The translations under genes and the position numbers were made by a program. From Pseudorhodoferax aquiterrae (GTDB taxonomy: Bacteria; Pseudomonadota; Gammaproteobacteria; Burkholderiales; Burkholderiaceae_C): a stretch of DNA of 64,000 nt. Positions 53,487 through 64,000 of the stretch are shown here, one piece after another. The stretch covers positions 186,001-250,000 of the forward strand of contig NZ_BMYK01000004.1 in the NCBI RefSeq assembly GCF_014652235.1, read 5' to 3'. The notes below the pieces were generated by a model. The model was not told the DNA's origin. It saw only the letters and a list, made by a program, of their open reading frames with translations, and searched no databases. Position 1 is the stretch's first letter, and every line of letters begins with the position of its first letter.

Positions 53487-54602
53487 TCAAGCCTGGAGCC
53501 AGGGCAGTGCCGAGGCCGGATAGCGGAAGGTCTGGAACACGCTGTTGAGGCGGCCCGGGCCGGTCTTGCGCGCGGCCGCGTCGGGGTATTCGGCGAACCA
53601 GGGCAGGATGAACTCCCAGACCACCTCGCCTTCGGGATTGACCTCGAACAACCGGCCCGTGGCCGATTCGGTGATGTGGGTGTTGCCGTTCCACAGCCGC
53701 TGGGCGTTGCCCATGAAGGCCGTGAAGAAGGCGTTGACCATCTCGTCCTGGTAGCTCCAGACGACTTCGTTGGTCTTGGGGTCGATCTCGACCACCCGCG
53801 AGAAGGCCACGTGGGCGCCGTGCCGGAAGTTGCCGTTGTCGAAGGCCAGTACATTGCCGTTGGCCAGCGGCACGGGCGCATGCTGGTGCGACACCACCGA
53901 GGGCGGGATGTGCTGCTTCACCGCGCCTGTGGCCTTGTCCACGCCGACGATGCCGGCCGTGGTGCGCAGGCTCATGTAGATGGTGCCGTCTTCGGCGACG
54001 CCCAGGCCATTGACCAGCGGCCAGTGGTAGCGGCCGAAGCCCGGGTGGATGGGGAAGTCCTCGGGCTTGAGGTGCTCCCAGGCCTTCCACTCCCAGACCA
54101 GCTGGCCGGCGCGGTCGACCTCGCGGATCACGTCGCCGTACATGACTTCGTTCTCGCCATGGGCCGTGCCGCCCGGCACGCGTTCGGCGAAGCCCTCGGG
54201 CACCGGCGCGCAGGCCGCGTACAGCAGGTGGCCGTTGGGCAGCCACTGGGCGTCGTGGTGGTGGGCCGGGTCCTGGTAGCGCCAGACGGTCTCGCCTTGC
54301 GGCGTGACCTCGTAGAAGTCGCCGCCGTGCCACATGGACCAGGGTGCGTAACGGTCGGGCGAATCGGCGTGGTTGCCGTTGTAGCCCAGGTTGCCGTTGG
54401 GCAGGATCACGGCGTGGCGGCCCGCCCGCACGGGCATCTGCCATTGGTGCACGACCTCGCCTGCCATGTCGATCAGGTAGACCTTGCCGCCGGCCGTCTG
54501 CGGCGCGATCAGGGTGTAGCCGCCGGCACTGGCGGCGGGATCGTGGGCAATCAGTCCGACGCCGCGGCGGCGTTGCGTGATCTGGTCGACGGTGGTGGCC
54601 AT
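53487..54602 (-). CDS. Arylsulfotransferase (ASST)-like beta-propeller protein
   Basis: A 371-residue protein resembling the arylsulfotransferase/PQQ-like propeller families. Repeats with an NGN motif (ILPNGNLGYNG, WLPNGHLLY, PLANGNVLAFDNGN) and tryptophan-rich blade ends (WEWKAW, VVWEFILPWF) mark the propeller, and several histidines (GRHAV, HHHDAQW, HQHAPV) lie where ASST has catalytic histidines. Unlike classical ASST it has no signal peptide, so it is probably cytoplasmic. AGGAG lies seven bases before the ATG at 54602. First gene of a leftward pair with the Bug receptor, divergent from a LysR gene. Confidence 0.72.
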   Translation of the reverse strand: MATTVDQITQRRRGVGLIAHDPAASAGGYTLIAPQTAGGKVYLIDMAGEVVHQWQMPVRAGRHAVILPNGNLGYNGNHADSPDRYAPWSMWHGGDFYEVTPQGETVWRYQDPAHHHDAQWLPNGHLLYAACAPVPEGFAERVPGGTAHGENEVMYGDVIREVDRAGQLVWEWKAWEHLKPEDFPIHPGFGRYHWPLVNGLGVAEDGTIYMSLRTTAGIVGVDKATGAVKQHIPPSVVSHQHAPVPLANGNVLAFDNGNFRHGAHVAFSRVVEIDPKTNEVVWSYQDEMVNAFFTAFMGNAQRLWNGNTHITESATGRLFEVNPEGEVVWEFILPWFAEYPDAAARKTGPGRLNSVFQTFRYPASALPWLQA

Positions 54603-54690
54603 GGGGTGCTCCTGTGAAAGTCGAAGTGCTGCGGTGGAGCGGATTCTGGGCAGCGCCAAGCGTCTGGAATAGCGGAACGTTTTTGCATGG

Positions 54691-54711
54691 GTGTAAAGAA
54701 TTTCTTTACAC
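54691..54711. promoter_or_regulatory. Perfect 21-base palindrome, candidate LysR operator
   Basis: GTGTAAAGAA, one T, TTCTTTACAC. It ends seven bases before the LysR ATG and lies about 90 bases upstream of the divergent ASST start. AT-rich within GC-rich surroundings, symmetrical and in the regulator/target gap, so it fits an autoregulatory site. In the start position it would also block the LysR ribosome site. Confidence 0.65.
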
Positions 54712-54718
54712 TCATCCG

Positions 54719-55669
54719 ATGCCCGCCATCTCCCAGGCCTTCCGCTGCTTCGACGAGGTCGCGCGCCGCGGCTCGGTGCGCAAGGCCGCCGAGACGCTGC
54801 ACCTGACGGCCGCGGCCGTGAACCAGCAGGTGCTGAACCTGGAGGCCCAGGTCGGCGTGCCGCTGTTCGACCGGCTGCCGCGCGGCATGCAGCTCACGAC
54901 CGCCGGCGAAATCATGATCGCGGCCGTGCGCCGCAGCCAGCGCGACTTCGACAACGCGCTCTCGCAGGTCGAAGACCTGCGCAAGGTGCGGCGCGGCCAT
55001 GTCAACGTGGGCGTGCCCTACGCCACGGCCGAGCACCTGCTGCCCCAGGTGATCGAGAACGTGCAGAAGAGCCACCCCGACATCACCTTCAGCGTGCGTT
55101 CGGGCAACGGCGAGGCACTGCAGCGCTGGGTCGCCAACGGCGAGATCGACGTGGCCTTCTGCCTGCGCCGCAAGCCGCCGCCGGGCGTGGAGGAGGTGCG
55201 CGCCTACGCCCAGCCGCTGGGCGTGGTCACCGCGCCGGGCCACCCGCTGACGGCCACGCCGCGGCTGCTGCGCCTGCGCGACTGCCTGGACCATCCGCTC
55301 ATCATGCTGTCGCCCGAGATGGAGTTGCGCAGCCTGCTCGAGCGCGTGGACCCGCGCTTGAGCCGGCTGGGCCGCCCGCTCGTGGAGACGGGCTCGGTCC
55401 CCATGGTGCGCCGGCTCGTGGCCGGCAGCCAGGCCGTGGGCTTCCTGATTCCCGACAACGTGGCCGAGGACGTGGATGCCGGCCGCCTGGTCTGGGTGGC
55501 GCTGGAAGACCAGGGCGCGGCGCTGTACAGCTGCATCTACCAGCGTTCGGGCTACAGCACCGCGGTGGCGATGGGCCTGTTCCTCGAGGCGCTGGATGCG
55601 GAGGTCAACCGCATCCGCGAGCGCTTCGACACGCGGCACGCGCTGCGGCTGCAGGCGTTCGCGACCTGA
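54719..55669 (+). CDS. LysR-family transcriptional regulator
   Basis: A 316-residue regulator: N-terminal helix-turn-helix (about 5-63, FDEVARRGSVRKAAETLHLT then AAAVNQQVLNLEAQVGVPLFDR in pieces) and a LysR substrate-binding domain (about 90-300). The ATG at 54719 gives the normal start; the longer open frame upstream runs through the palindrome. It is divergent from the ASST-Bug pair and probably controls it. It converges with tgt three bases after its stop. Confidence 0.9.
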   Translation: MPAISQAFRCFDEVARRGSVRKAAETLHLTAAAVNQQVLNLEAQVGVPLFDRLPRGMQLTTAGEIMIAAVRRSQRDFDNALSQVEDLRKVRRGHVNVGVPYATAEHLLPQVIENVQKSHPDITFSVRSGNGEALQRWVANGEIDVAFCLRRKPPPGVEEVRAYAQPLGVVTAPGHPLTATPRLLRLRDCLDHPLIMLSPEMELRSLLERVDPRLSRLGRPLVETGSVPMVRRLVAGSQAVGFLIPDNVAEDVDAGRLVWVALEDQGAALYSCIYQRSGYSTAVAMGLFLEALDAEVNRIRERFDTRHALRLQAFAT

Positions 55670-55672
55670 GGC

Positions 55673-57887
<2,215 letters not shown>

Positions 57888-57954
57888 GGCTTGAGGGCCG
57901 GACGGGCCCGTTCCAAGAAGGGCGGGATTCTCCCATGGCGCCGCAGGCGGCGGG

Positions 57955-57960
57955 CACAAT
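57955..57960 (+). promoter_or_regulatory. -10-like hexamer eight bases before the epimerase ATG
   Basis: CACAAT with eight bases to the ATG and no Shine-Dalgarno site, in the 81-base divergent gap with queA. Confidence 0.4.
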
Positions 57961-57968
57961 GCCGGCCC

Positions 57969-58913
57969 ATGACCTCCGTGAGCGAACCGATCCACTTCGG
58001 CACGACCCCGCAACGGGTGCTGCTCACCGGCGGCACCGGCTTCATCGGCCGGCAGCTGGCCCAGGCGCTCGTGCGCGACGGCCACAGCGTCAGCGTGTGG
58101 ACGCGCGACCCTGCCGCCGCGGCGCGGCGCCTGGGCGGCGGGGTGACCTGCGTGGCCTCTCTGCAGGCGCTGCCGCCGTGCGATGTGGTCGTCAACCTGG
58201 CCGGCGCACGCATCCTGGGCTGGCCCTGGACGGCGGCCCGGCGCGCCACGCTGCTCGCGAGCCGCGAGGGCCTCACGCAGCAACTGGTCGGGTGGATGGC
58301 CACGCAGCCCCGCAAACCCTGGCTGCTGCTGCAGGCCTCTGCCGTGGGCTACTACGGCGTGCAGGCGCCGGGCGATGACACCCCGCTGACCGAGGAGGCG
58401 CCGCCCCAGCCGGTCTTCATGTCCGAGCTGTGCCAGCGCTGGGAGCAGGCCGCGCTGCGCGCAGCCGACGGGGGTGTGGCGGTGGTGCGGCTGCGCCTGG
58501 GCGTGGTGCTGGGGCGCGAAGGTGCGCTGCCGCAGATGCTGCTGCCGATCCGGCTGGGCCTGGGCGGGCCGCTGGCCGGAGGCCGGCAGTGGTTCAGCTG
58601 GGTGCATGTGCAGGACGTGCTGCGTGCGATGGCCCACACCTGGGGCCTGGCCGAGGGCGCGCCGCCCGGCACGCCGGTCTACAACGTCACGGCGCCCGGC
58701 GCGCTGCGCCAGGCCGAGTTCAGCCGCATGGCCGCGCGCCAGCTCGGGCGGCCCAGCTGGCTGCCCACGCCGGGCCTGCCGCTGCGCCTGGCGCTGGGCG
58801 AGCAGGCCGAACTGCTGACCGCGGGCCAGCGCGTGCTGCCCCGTCGGCTGCTGGGCAGCGGCTTTGCCTTCCGCTTTCCGGACGCGGCTGCGGCCCTGAA
58901 GGACCTTTGCTGA
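57969..58913 (+). CDS. TIGR01777 family NAD(P)-dependent epimerase-like protein
   Basis: A 314-residue extended short-chain dehydrogenase of the SDR39U1/TIGR01777 type, related to YfcH. It starts with the nucleotide-binding [17 protein letters not shown] (about 18-34), then [14 protein letters not shown], the catalytic-like YYG segment ([13 protein letters not shown], about 126) and a C-terminal DUF1731-type region ending with [14 protein letters not shown] (conserved family ending). Physiological substrate unknown. The last bases overlap possible recG start codons. Confidence 0.88.
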   Translation: MTSVSEPIHFGTTPQRVLLTGGTGFIGRQLAQALVRDGHSVSVWTRDPAAAARRLGGGVTCVASLQALPPCDVVVNLAGARILGWPWTAARRATLLASREGLTQQLVGWMATQPRKPWLLLQASAVGYYGVQAPGDDTPLTEEAPPQPVFMSELCQRWEQAALRAADGGVAVVRLRLGVVLGREGALPQMLLPIRLGLGGPLAGGRQWFSWVHVQDVLRAMAHTWGLAEGAPPGTPVYNVTAPGALRQAEFSRMAARQLGRPSWLPTPGLPLRLALGEQAELLTAGQRVLPRRLLGSGFAFRFPDAAAALKDLC

Positions 58914-58915
58914 GC

Positions 58916-60961
58916 GTGCCGGCCGAACGACCGCGCGAGAGCCCGGCGCAGCGCGCGCTGCACAAGCTGGGGCTGCGCCGCCCCATCGACCTGGCCCTGC
59001 ACCTGCCGCTGCGCTACGAGGACGAGACGCGCATCGTGCGGCTGGCCGACACGCACGACGGCGACACCGTGCAGATCGCCGCCGCCGTGGTCGGCAGCGA
59101 GATCCGACCCGGCCCGCGGCGCCAGCTGCTCGTGACCGTGGACGACGGTACCGACCGCTGCCTGCTGCGCTTCTTCAGCTTCTACCCCTCGCACCAGAAG
59201 TCGCTGGCACCGGGCGCCCGCATCCGCGTGCGTGGCGAGGTGCGCGGCGGCTTCGCCGGGCGGCAGATGCTGCACCCGCAGTTCCGGCCCGACACGGGTG
59301 AACTGCCGACCGCGCTGACGCCCGTCTACCCGACGACCGCCGGCTTGCCGCAAAGCTACCTGCGCAAGGCGGTGCTGGCAGGTCTGGCACGGGCCGACCT
59401 GTCCGAAACCCTGCCGACGCCGCAGGCCTGGAGCCTGCGTGCCGCGCTCGACTTTCTGCACCATCCCGCGCCCGAGGTGTCGCTGGCCGCGCTGGAAGAC
59501 CGCAGCCACCCGGCCTGGCAGCGCCTGAAGGCCGAGGAACTGCTGGCCCAGCAACTCTCGCAACTGGCGGCCAAGCGCGAACGCGACGGGCTGCGCGCGC
59601 CGCGCCTTCCCGCAACCGCAGGCGGTGTGCGCGACGGCCTGCTGGCCGCGCTGCCGTTTGCGCTGACCGGCGCGCAACAGCGCGTGGTGGCCGAGATCGC
59701 AGCCGACCTGGGCCGGCCCCAGCCCATGCACCGGCTGCTGCAGGGCGACGTGGGCTCGGGCAAGACCGTGGTCGCTGCGCTGGCAGCGGCCGTCTGCATG
59801 GACGCGGGCTGGCAGTGCGCGCTGATGGCGCCCACCGAGATCCTGGCCGAACAGCATTTCCGCAAGCTCGCCGACTGGCTGGCGCCGCTGCTGGCCGCGC
59901 GCGGCCGCGGCATCGCCTGGCTGGGCGGCGGCCAGAAGAAGAAGGACCGTGAAGCCCAGCTTGCGCGCATCGCCAGCGGCGAGGCCGCGCTGGTGGTGGG
60001 CACGCACGCCGTGATCCAGGACAGGGTGCAGTTCCAGCGCCTGGCCCTGGCCGTGATCGACGAACAGCACCGCTTCGGCGTCGCGCAGCGGCTGGCGCTG
60101 CGTGCCAAGCTGGCCCACGCGGGCCAGGAGCCGCACCTGCTCATGATGAGCGCCACGCCGATCCCGCGCACGCTGGCCATGAGCTACTACGCCGACCTGG
60201 ACGTCTCGACCATCGACGAACTGCCGCCCGGCCGCACGCCCGTGGTCACGCGCGTGGTGCACGAGGGCCGGCGCGACGAGGTGGTCGCGCGCATCGGCGA
60301 GCAGCTGCGCGAGGGCCGGCAGGTCTACTGGGTCTGCCCGCTGATCGAGGAGAGCGAGGCCATCGACCTCGTCAACGCCACGGCCACGCATGCCGAGCTG
60401 TCCGATGCGCTGCCCGGCGTGCTGGTCGGCCTGCTGCACGCGCGCATGCTGCCCGCCGAGAAGAAGGCCGTCATGGCGCTGTTCACCGAGGGCCTGATGG
60501 GCGTGCTGGTCAGCACCACGGTGATCGAGGTCGGCGTGGACGTGCCCAACGCCTCGCTGATGGTCATCGAGCATGCCGAGCGCTTCGGCCTGTCGCAGCT
60601 GCACCAGCTGCGCGGGCGCGTGGGCCGCGGTGCGGCGGCATCGGCCTGCGTGCTGCTGTACTCCACGGGCGATGCGCCACGCCTGGGCGAGACGGCGCGC
60701 GCGCGGCTCAAGGCCATGGCCGAGACCACCGACGGCTTCGAGATCGCGCGGCGCGACCTGGAGATCCGCGGCCCGGGCGAGTTCCTCGGCGAACGCCAGT
60801 CCGGCGCGCCGCTGCTGCGCTTTGCCGACTTGGAGGAGGACGCGGACCTGCTGGCCTGGGCGCGCGAACTCGCGCCGCGCATGCTGGACGAACACCCCCT
60901 GCTGGCCCAACGCCATGTGCAGAGATGGCTGGGCGGGAAAGCGGAATTTCTCAAGGCCTAG
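58916..60961 (+). CDS. recG: ATP-dependent DNA helicase RecG
   Basis: Remodels stalled replication forks and branched DNA. About 681 residues: an N-terminal wedge domain (about 55-160), then helicase domain with [16 protein letters not shown] (Walker A, about 280), [26 protein letters not shown] (about 382), [11 protein letters not shown], and the C-terminal [39 protein letters not shown] in its usual order, ending with the TRG-type [11 protein letters not shown]. The GTG at 58916 is chosen; TTG 58907 and CTG 58910 inside the epimerase stop are alternatives, better spaced from AAGGA. Confidence 0.93.
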   Translation: MPAERPRESPAQRALHKLGLRRPIDLALHLPLRYEDETRIVRLADTHDGDTVQIAAAVVGSEIRPGPRRQLLVTVDDGTDRCLLRFFSFYPSHQKSLAPGARIRVRGEVRGGFAGRQMLHPQFRPDTGELPTALTPVYPTTAGLPQSYLRKAVLAGLARADLSETLPTPQAWSLRAALDFLHHPAPEVSLAALEDRSHPAWQRLKAEELLAQQLSQLAAKRERDGLRAPRLPATAGGVRDGLLAALPFALTGAQQRVVAEIAADLGRPQPMHRLLQGDVGSGKTVVAALAAAVCMDAGWQCALMAPTEILAEQHFRKLADWLAPLLAARGRGIAWLGGGQKKKDREAQLARIASGEAALVVGTHAVIQDRVQFQRLALAVIDEQHRFGVAQRLALRAKLAHAGQEPHLLMMSATPIPRTLAMSYYADLDVSTIDELPPGRTPVVTRVVHEGRRDEVVARIGEQLREGRQVYWVCPLIEESEAIDLVNATATHAELSDALPGVLVGLLHARMLPAEKKAVMALFTEGLMGVLVSTTVIEVGVDVPNASLMVIEHAERFGLSQLHQLRGRVGRGAAASACVLLYSTGDAPRLGETARARLKAMAETTDGFEIARRDLEIRGPGEFLGERQSGAPLLRFADLEEDADLLAWARELAPRMLDEHPLLAQRHVQRWLGGKAEFLKA

Positions 60962-60971
60962 CGCCGGACGC

Positions 60972-60977
60972 GACAAT
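60972..60977 (+). promoter_or_regulatory. -10-like hexamer seven bases before oxyR ATG
   Basis: GACAAT with seven bases to the oxyR ATG, just after the recG stop, and no Shine-Dalgarno site. Confidence 0.45.
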
Positions 60978-60984
60978 ACGGGGC

Positions 60985-61938
60985 ATGACACTTACCGAGC
61001 TGAAGTACATCGTTGCGGTCGCGCGGGAGAAGCACTTCGGCAAGGCCGCCGAGGCCTGCTTCGTCTCGCAGCCCACGCTGTCGGTGGCCATCAAGAAGCT
61101 CGAGGAGGAGCTGGACTTGAAGCTCTTCGAACGCAGCGCCAACGAGGTCACGGTCACGCCGCTGGGCGAGGAGATCGTGCGCCAGGCGCAGAGCGTGCTG
61201 GAGCAGGCGGCCAACATCAAGGAGATCGCCAAGCGCGGCAAGGATCCGCTGGCCGGCCCGCTCAAGCTCGGCGTGATCTACACCATCGCGCCCTACCTGC
61301 TGCCCGACCTGGTGCGCAACGCGATCGCGCGCACGCCGCAGATGCCGCTGATGCTGCAGGAGAACTTCACAGTCAAACTGCTGGAGTCGGTGCGCACGGG
61401 CGAGCTCGACTGCGCCATCATGGCCGAGCCCTTTCCCGACGCGGGCCTGGCCATCGCACCGCTCTACGACGAGCCCTTCGTGGCCGTGGTGCCCACCAGC
61501 CACCCGCTGGCGGCGCAGAGCCACATCACGGCCCAGCAGCTCAAGGCCGAGACCATGCTGCTGCTGGGCAACGGCCATTGCTTCCGGGATCACGTGCTGG
61601 AGGTCTGCCCCGAGTTCGCGCGCTTTTCCAGCGACGCCGAGGGCATCCGCCGCAGCTTCGAGGGCTCCTCGTTGGAAACCATCAAGCACATGGTGGCCGC
61701 TGGCATGGGCGTGACCCTGGTGCCGCGCCTGGGCGTGCCCAGCGAGGCGCTGGAGCACAAGGGCAAGCGCAAGCGGGCCGACGAGCCCTACGTGAAGTAC
61801 CTGCCCTTCGACGGCGACCCGCCCACGCGCCGCGTGGTGCTGGCCTGGCGCCGCAGCTTCACGCGCTACGAGGCCATCGCCGCGCTGCGCAACGCGATCT
61901 ACGCCTGCGAACTGCCGGGCGTGAAGCGTCTGTCCTGA
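60985..61938 (+). CDS. oxyR: Hydrogen peroxide-sensing regulator OxyR
   Basis: LysR-type activator of the peroxide response. The 317 residues show the DNA-binding start MTLTELKYIVAVAREKHFGKAA and the redox pair Cys199 and Cys208 (GHCFRDHVLEVC), the same numbering as in E. coli OxyR, so the disulfide switch is preserved. SFEGSSLETIKHMVAAGMGVTL-like sequence follows. It sits immediately upstream of dps, a typical OxyR target, with a candidate OxyR site between them (61949-61967). Confidence 0.95.
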   Translation: MTLTELKYIVAVAREKHFGKAAEACFVSQPTLSVAIKKLEEELDLKLFERSANEVTVTPLGEEIVRQAQSVLEQAANIKEIAKRGKDPLAGPLKLGVIYTIAPYLLPDLVRNAIARTPQMPLMLQENFTVKLLESVRTGELDCAIMAEPFPDAGLAIAPLYDEPFVAVVPTSHPLAAQSHITAQQLKAETMLLLGNGHCFRDHVLEVCPEFARFSSDAEGIRRSFEGSSLETIKHMVAAGMGVTLVPRLGVPSEALEHKGKRKRADEPYVKYLPFDGDPPTRRVVLAWRRSFTRYEAIAALRNAIYACELPGVKRLS

Positions 61939-61948
61939 TCTGCCGCAA

Positions 61949-61967
61949 GGCTATCGTGCGCATAGCC
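61949..61967. promoter_or_regulatory. Candidate OxyR/LysR-type binding site upstream of dps
   Basis: GGCTAT, seven bases, ATAGCC: a perfect 6-bp inverted repeat containing CTAT-N7-ATAG, the centre of the OxyR consensus, and a T-N11-A LysR box. The outer ATAG/CTAT elements of the full tetrameric site are not present. It is about 67 bases upstream of the dps ATG. Confidence 0.5.
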
Positions 61968-62034
61968 CACCTTGGGGTCGCCGCGACACGCCCGCATGTT
62001 AAAAAACCACCCTTTGCCTCAACAGGAGCACGAC

Positions 62035-62565
62035 ATGGCCAAGAAGAAGTCCAGCGCATCCGCGGTCCTCGCACTGCCCACCGGCGGCGCACCCGCGATC
62101 AACATCGGCATCAGCGAGAAGGACCGCGAGGCCATCGCCAAGGGCCTGTCGCGCCTGCTGGCCGACACCTACACGCTGTACCTCACCACGCACAACTTTC
62201 ACTGGAACGTGACCGGCCCGATGTTCAACACGCTGCACGCGATGTTCATGGCCCAGTACACGGAACTGTGGAACGCGGTGGACCCGGTGGCCGAGCGCAT
62301 CCGCTCGCTGGGCCACAAGGCGCCGGGCTCCTATGCCCAGTTCGGCCAGCTGACCTCCCTGGCCGACGCGCCGACCGAGCCGCCGGCCGCGCTGGAGATG
62401 GTGCGCATCCTGGTCAAGGGCCACGAGGCCGTGGCCCGCACCGCGCGCGAGTTGTTCCCGGTCGCCGACAAGGCCAGCGACGAGCCCACGGCCGACCTGC
62501 TGACCCAGCGCCTGACCGTGCACGAGCAGACCGCCTGGATGCTGCGCTCGCTGCTCGAGGAGTAA
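62035..62565 (+). CDS. dps: Dps ferritin-like DNA-protection protein
   Basis: Forms a 12-mer that oxidises iron with peroxide and shields DNA. The 176 residues have a Lys-rich N-terminal tail (MAKKKSS) that could bind DNA, then the ferroxidase-site sequence [20 protein letters not shown] (about 51-68) with downstream Asp/Glu ([19 protein letters not shown]). CAGGAG lies seven bases before the ATG at 62035. Follows oxyR and precedes ubiA without a gap. Confidence 0.95.
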   Translation: MAKKKSSASAVLALPTGGAPAINIGISEKDREAIAKGLSRLLADTYTLYLTTHNFHWNVTGPMFNTLHAMFMAQYTELWNAVDPVAERIRSLGHKAPGSYAQFGQLTSLADAPTEPPAALEMVRILVKGHEAVARTARELFPVADKASDEPTADLLTQRLTVHEQTAWMLRSLLEE

Positions 62566-63510
62566 TTGGCCGCGACCCTGCCAGCGCCGCCCGCGCCCGG
62601 GCGGCTGGCGCTGTACCTGGACCTGATCCGCTGGAACCGGCCCGCGGGCTGGTTGCTGCTGCTGTGGCCGTCGCTGGGCGCGCTGTGGATCGCGGCCGGC
62701 GGCTTTCCGGGCTGGCACCTGCTGGCCGTGTTCACGCTGGGCACCATCCTCATGCGCAGTGCGGGCTGCTGCGTCAACGACGTGGCCGACCGCGACTTCG
62801 ACCGCCATGTCAAGCGCACGGCGCAGCGGCCCGTGACCAGCGGGCGCATCGCACCGCGCGAGGCGCTGGCGGTGGGCGCGGTGCTGGCGCTGGCGGCCTT
62901 CGGGCTGGTGCTGACGACCAACCTGGCCACCATCGCCTGGTCGTTCGCGGCGCTGGCCGTCACACTCGTCTATCCGTTCGCCAAGCGCTATGTCTCCATG
63001 CCGCAGGCCGTGCTGGGCGTGGCCTTTTCCTTCGGCATCCCGATGGCGTTCTCGGCCGTGCGCGGCGGGCCGGCCTGGGAGCTGTTCACGGGAGGTGGCA
63101 CGTTCAGCCTGCAGGCCGCCTGGGCCAGCGTGCCGCCGCTGGCCTGGCTGCTGCTGCTGGGCAACCTGTTCTGGGTGATCGCCTACGACACCGAGTACGC
63201 CATGGTCGACCGCGACGACGACCTCAAGATCGGCATGAAGACCTCGGCCATCACGCTGGGCCGCTTCGACGTGGCCGGCGTTCTGGCGAGCTACGCGCTG
63301 TTCCTGGCGATCTGGACACTGGCGCTGCGGCCGCGGGTGCCAGGTTGGTTGTTCTACGTGGGTATTGCCGCGGCAGCCGTGCAGGTGCTGTGGCATGCCA
63401 CGCTGATCCACGACCGCACGCGCGAAGGCTGCTTCAAGGCCTTCCGGCTCAACCACTGGCTGGGCTTCGCGGTGTTCGCCGGCATCGTGGCCGGCTACAC
63501 GCTAGCCTGA
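62566..63510 (+). CDS. ubiA: 4-hydroxybenzoate octaprenyltransferase
   Basis: Inner-membrane enzyme that prenylates 4-hydroxybenzoate in ubiquinone synthesis. The 314 residues have about nine helices and both Asp-rich motifs: NDVADRDFD (about 70-78) and [13 protein letters not shown] (about 207-219). The start is TTG, directly after the dps stop with GAGGAG overlapping the end of dps; no ATG fits before the first Asp-rich motif. It converges with proC, stop abutting stop. Confidence 0.93.
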   Translation: MAATLPAPPAPGRLALYLDLIRWNRPAGWLLLLWPSLGALWIAAGGFPGWHLLAVFTLGTILMRSAGCCVNDVADRDFDRHVKRTAQRPVTSGRIAPREALAVGAVLALAAFGLVLTTNLATIAWSFAALAVTLVYPFAKRYVSMPQAVLGVAFSFGIPMAFSAVRGGPAWELFTGGGTFSLQAAWASVPPLAWLLLLGNLFWVIAYDTEYAMVDRDDDLKIGMKTSAITLGRFDVAGVLASYALFLAIWTLALRPRVPGWLFYVGIAAAAVQVLWHATLIHDRTREGCFKAFRLNHWLGFAVFAGIVAGYTLA

Positions 63511-64000
63511 TCAGGCCTTGCCGAACTCGTCGCCCAGTTCCCGGGCGCGCTGTTCGGCGGCCTGCATCGCGCGCTCGAAGGCCGGGCCCACGCCGGCTTC
63601 CTGCATGGACGTGATCGCCGCATAGGTCGTGCCGCCCTTGGAGGTCACGCGCTGGCGCAGCGTCGCCAGCGGTTCGTCGGAGCGGCGCGCGAGTTCCGCG
63701 GCGCCCGCGAAGGTGCCGACGGCCAACTGCTGCGCCTGCGCGGCCGACAGGCCCATGCCGGTTCCGGCCTGCACCATGGCTTCGAGGAAATAGAACACGT
63801 AGGCCGGGCCCGAGCCCGACAGCGCGGTCACGGCGTCGAGCTGGGCTTCCTGTTCCACCCACAGCGCGGCGCCTGTGGTGGCGATGACCTGCTCGACTTG
63901 GGCGCGGTCGGCCGCGCTGACGGCGTCGCGGGCGTACAAGCCCGTCATGCCCAGGCCCACCAGCGCGGGCGTGTTGGGCATGGCGCGCACGATGCGCTCG
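63511..64000 (-). CDS. proC: Pyrroline-5-carboxylate reductase, C-terminal part (5' end cut by window)
   Basis: Last step of proline synthesis. About 163 residues are visible; the frame is open to base 64000, so the N-terminal NADPH-binding half is outside. RAMPNTPALVG continues into the C-terminal dimerisation domain with DAVTALSGSGPAYVFYFLEAM (quoted as TALSGSGPAYVFYFLEAM), the family signature, and VTSKGGTTYAAI. The next gene ubiA is convergent and abuts. Confidence 0.95.
   Translation of the reverse strand, partial: ERIVRAMPNTPALVGLGMTGLYARDAVSAADRAQVEQVIATTGAALWVEQEAQLDAVTALSGSGPAYVFYFLEAMVQAGTGMGLSAAQAQQLAVGTFAGAAELARRSDEPLATLRQRVTSKGGTTYAAITSMQEAGVGPAFERAMQAAEQRARELGDEFGKA

Overview
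The window is a dense, GC-rich (roughly 70%) bacterial chromosome segment. Gene content and order (pgk-pyk-fba-purC-purEK-sua5, recG-oxyR-dps-ubiA-proC, def-fmt with a divergent LysM-dprA-smg block, PhaM, a DUF3567 protein, and a Bug-type solute receptor) point to Betaproteobacteria, order Burkholderiales, most likely Comamonadaceae. The genus cannot be fixed from the sequence alone. About 60 protein genes are present. No rRNA, tRNA, CRISPR array, insertion sequence or prophage was seen, and no gene-free stretch exceeds 300 bases (the longest is 19986-20269).

Layout. 1-8.2 kb: the end of a fused indolepyruvate ferredoxin oxidoreductase, then yajC-secD-secF (Sec export) and a DUF1631 protein. 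8.2-14.3 kb: a leftward LysM-dprA-smg block (cell wall, DNA uptake) and a rightward def-BamE-like-fmt-azlC-azlD block (N-formylmethionine cycle, branched amino-acid export). 14.3-28.4 kb: lower glycolysis (pgk, pyk, class I aldolase) and purine synthesis (purC, purE, purK), ending in the t6A gene sua5. DUF3014, a fatty-acid desaturase, DUF481, a DUF6351 lipoprotein and a CnoX-like thioredoxin are interspersed. 28.5-30.7 kb: two convergent GDSL-family lipoproteins, one of which has lost its catalytic residues. 30.8-36.1 kb: dacB, tsaB-rimI-uracil-DNA glycosylase, an EamA transporter and pyrF. 36.1-40.9 kb, all leftward: a LysR regulator, glcD, an AAA/DUF4143 ATPase gene split by an amber codon and headed by a long palindrome, then lrgA-lrgB. 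41-48.2 kb: psd, purU, chaN, DUF3567, DUF3108, a FAH-family enzyme, PhaM and a FIST sensor. 48.3-52.4 kb: an MFS-acyltransferase fusion, a membrane zinc-ribbon protein and an AI-2E family transporter. 52.5-55.7 kb: an arylsulfotransferase-like protein and a Bug receptor under a divergent LysR with a perfect operator-like palindrome. 55.7-64 kb: queA-tgt (queuosine) leftward, then a TIGR01777 epimerase, recG, oxyR, dps and ubiA rightward, with the end of proC on the other strand.

Most of the window is housekeeping. The parts most worth a second look are the dead/active GDSL pair, the palindrome-headed interrupted ATPase between glcD and lrgAB, a set of about ten genes whose -10-like hexamer lies only 6-9 bases before the start codon (apparent leaderless transcripts), and a terminator-like hairpin in the DUF481 leader. 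No clear defence island or wholly new multi-gene system was found. Family names are from recognition of motifs and overall sequence, not from database searches.
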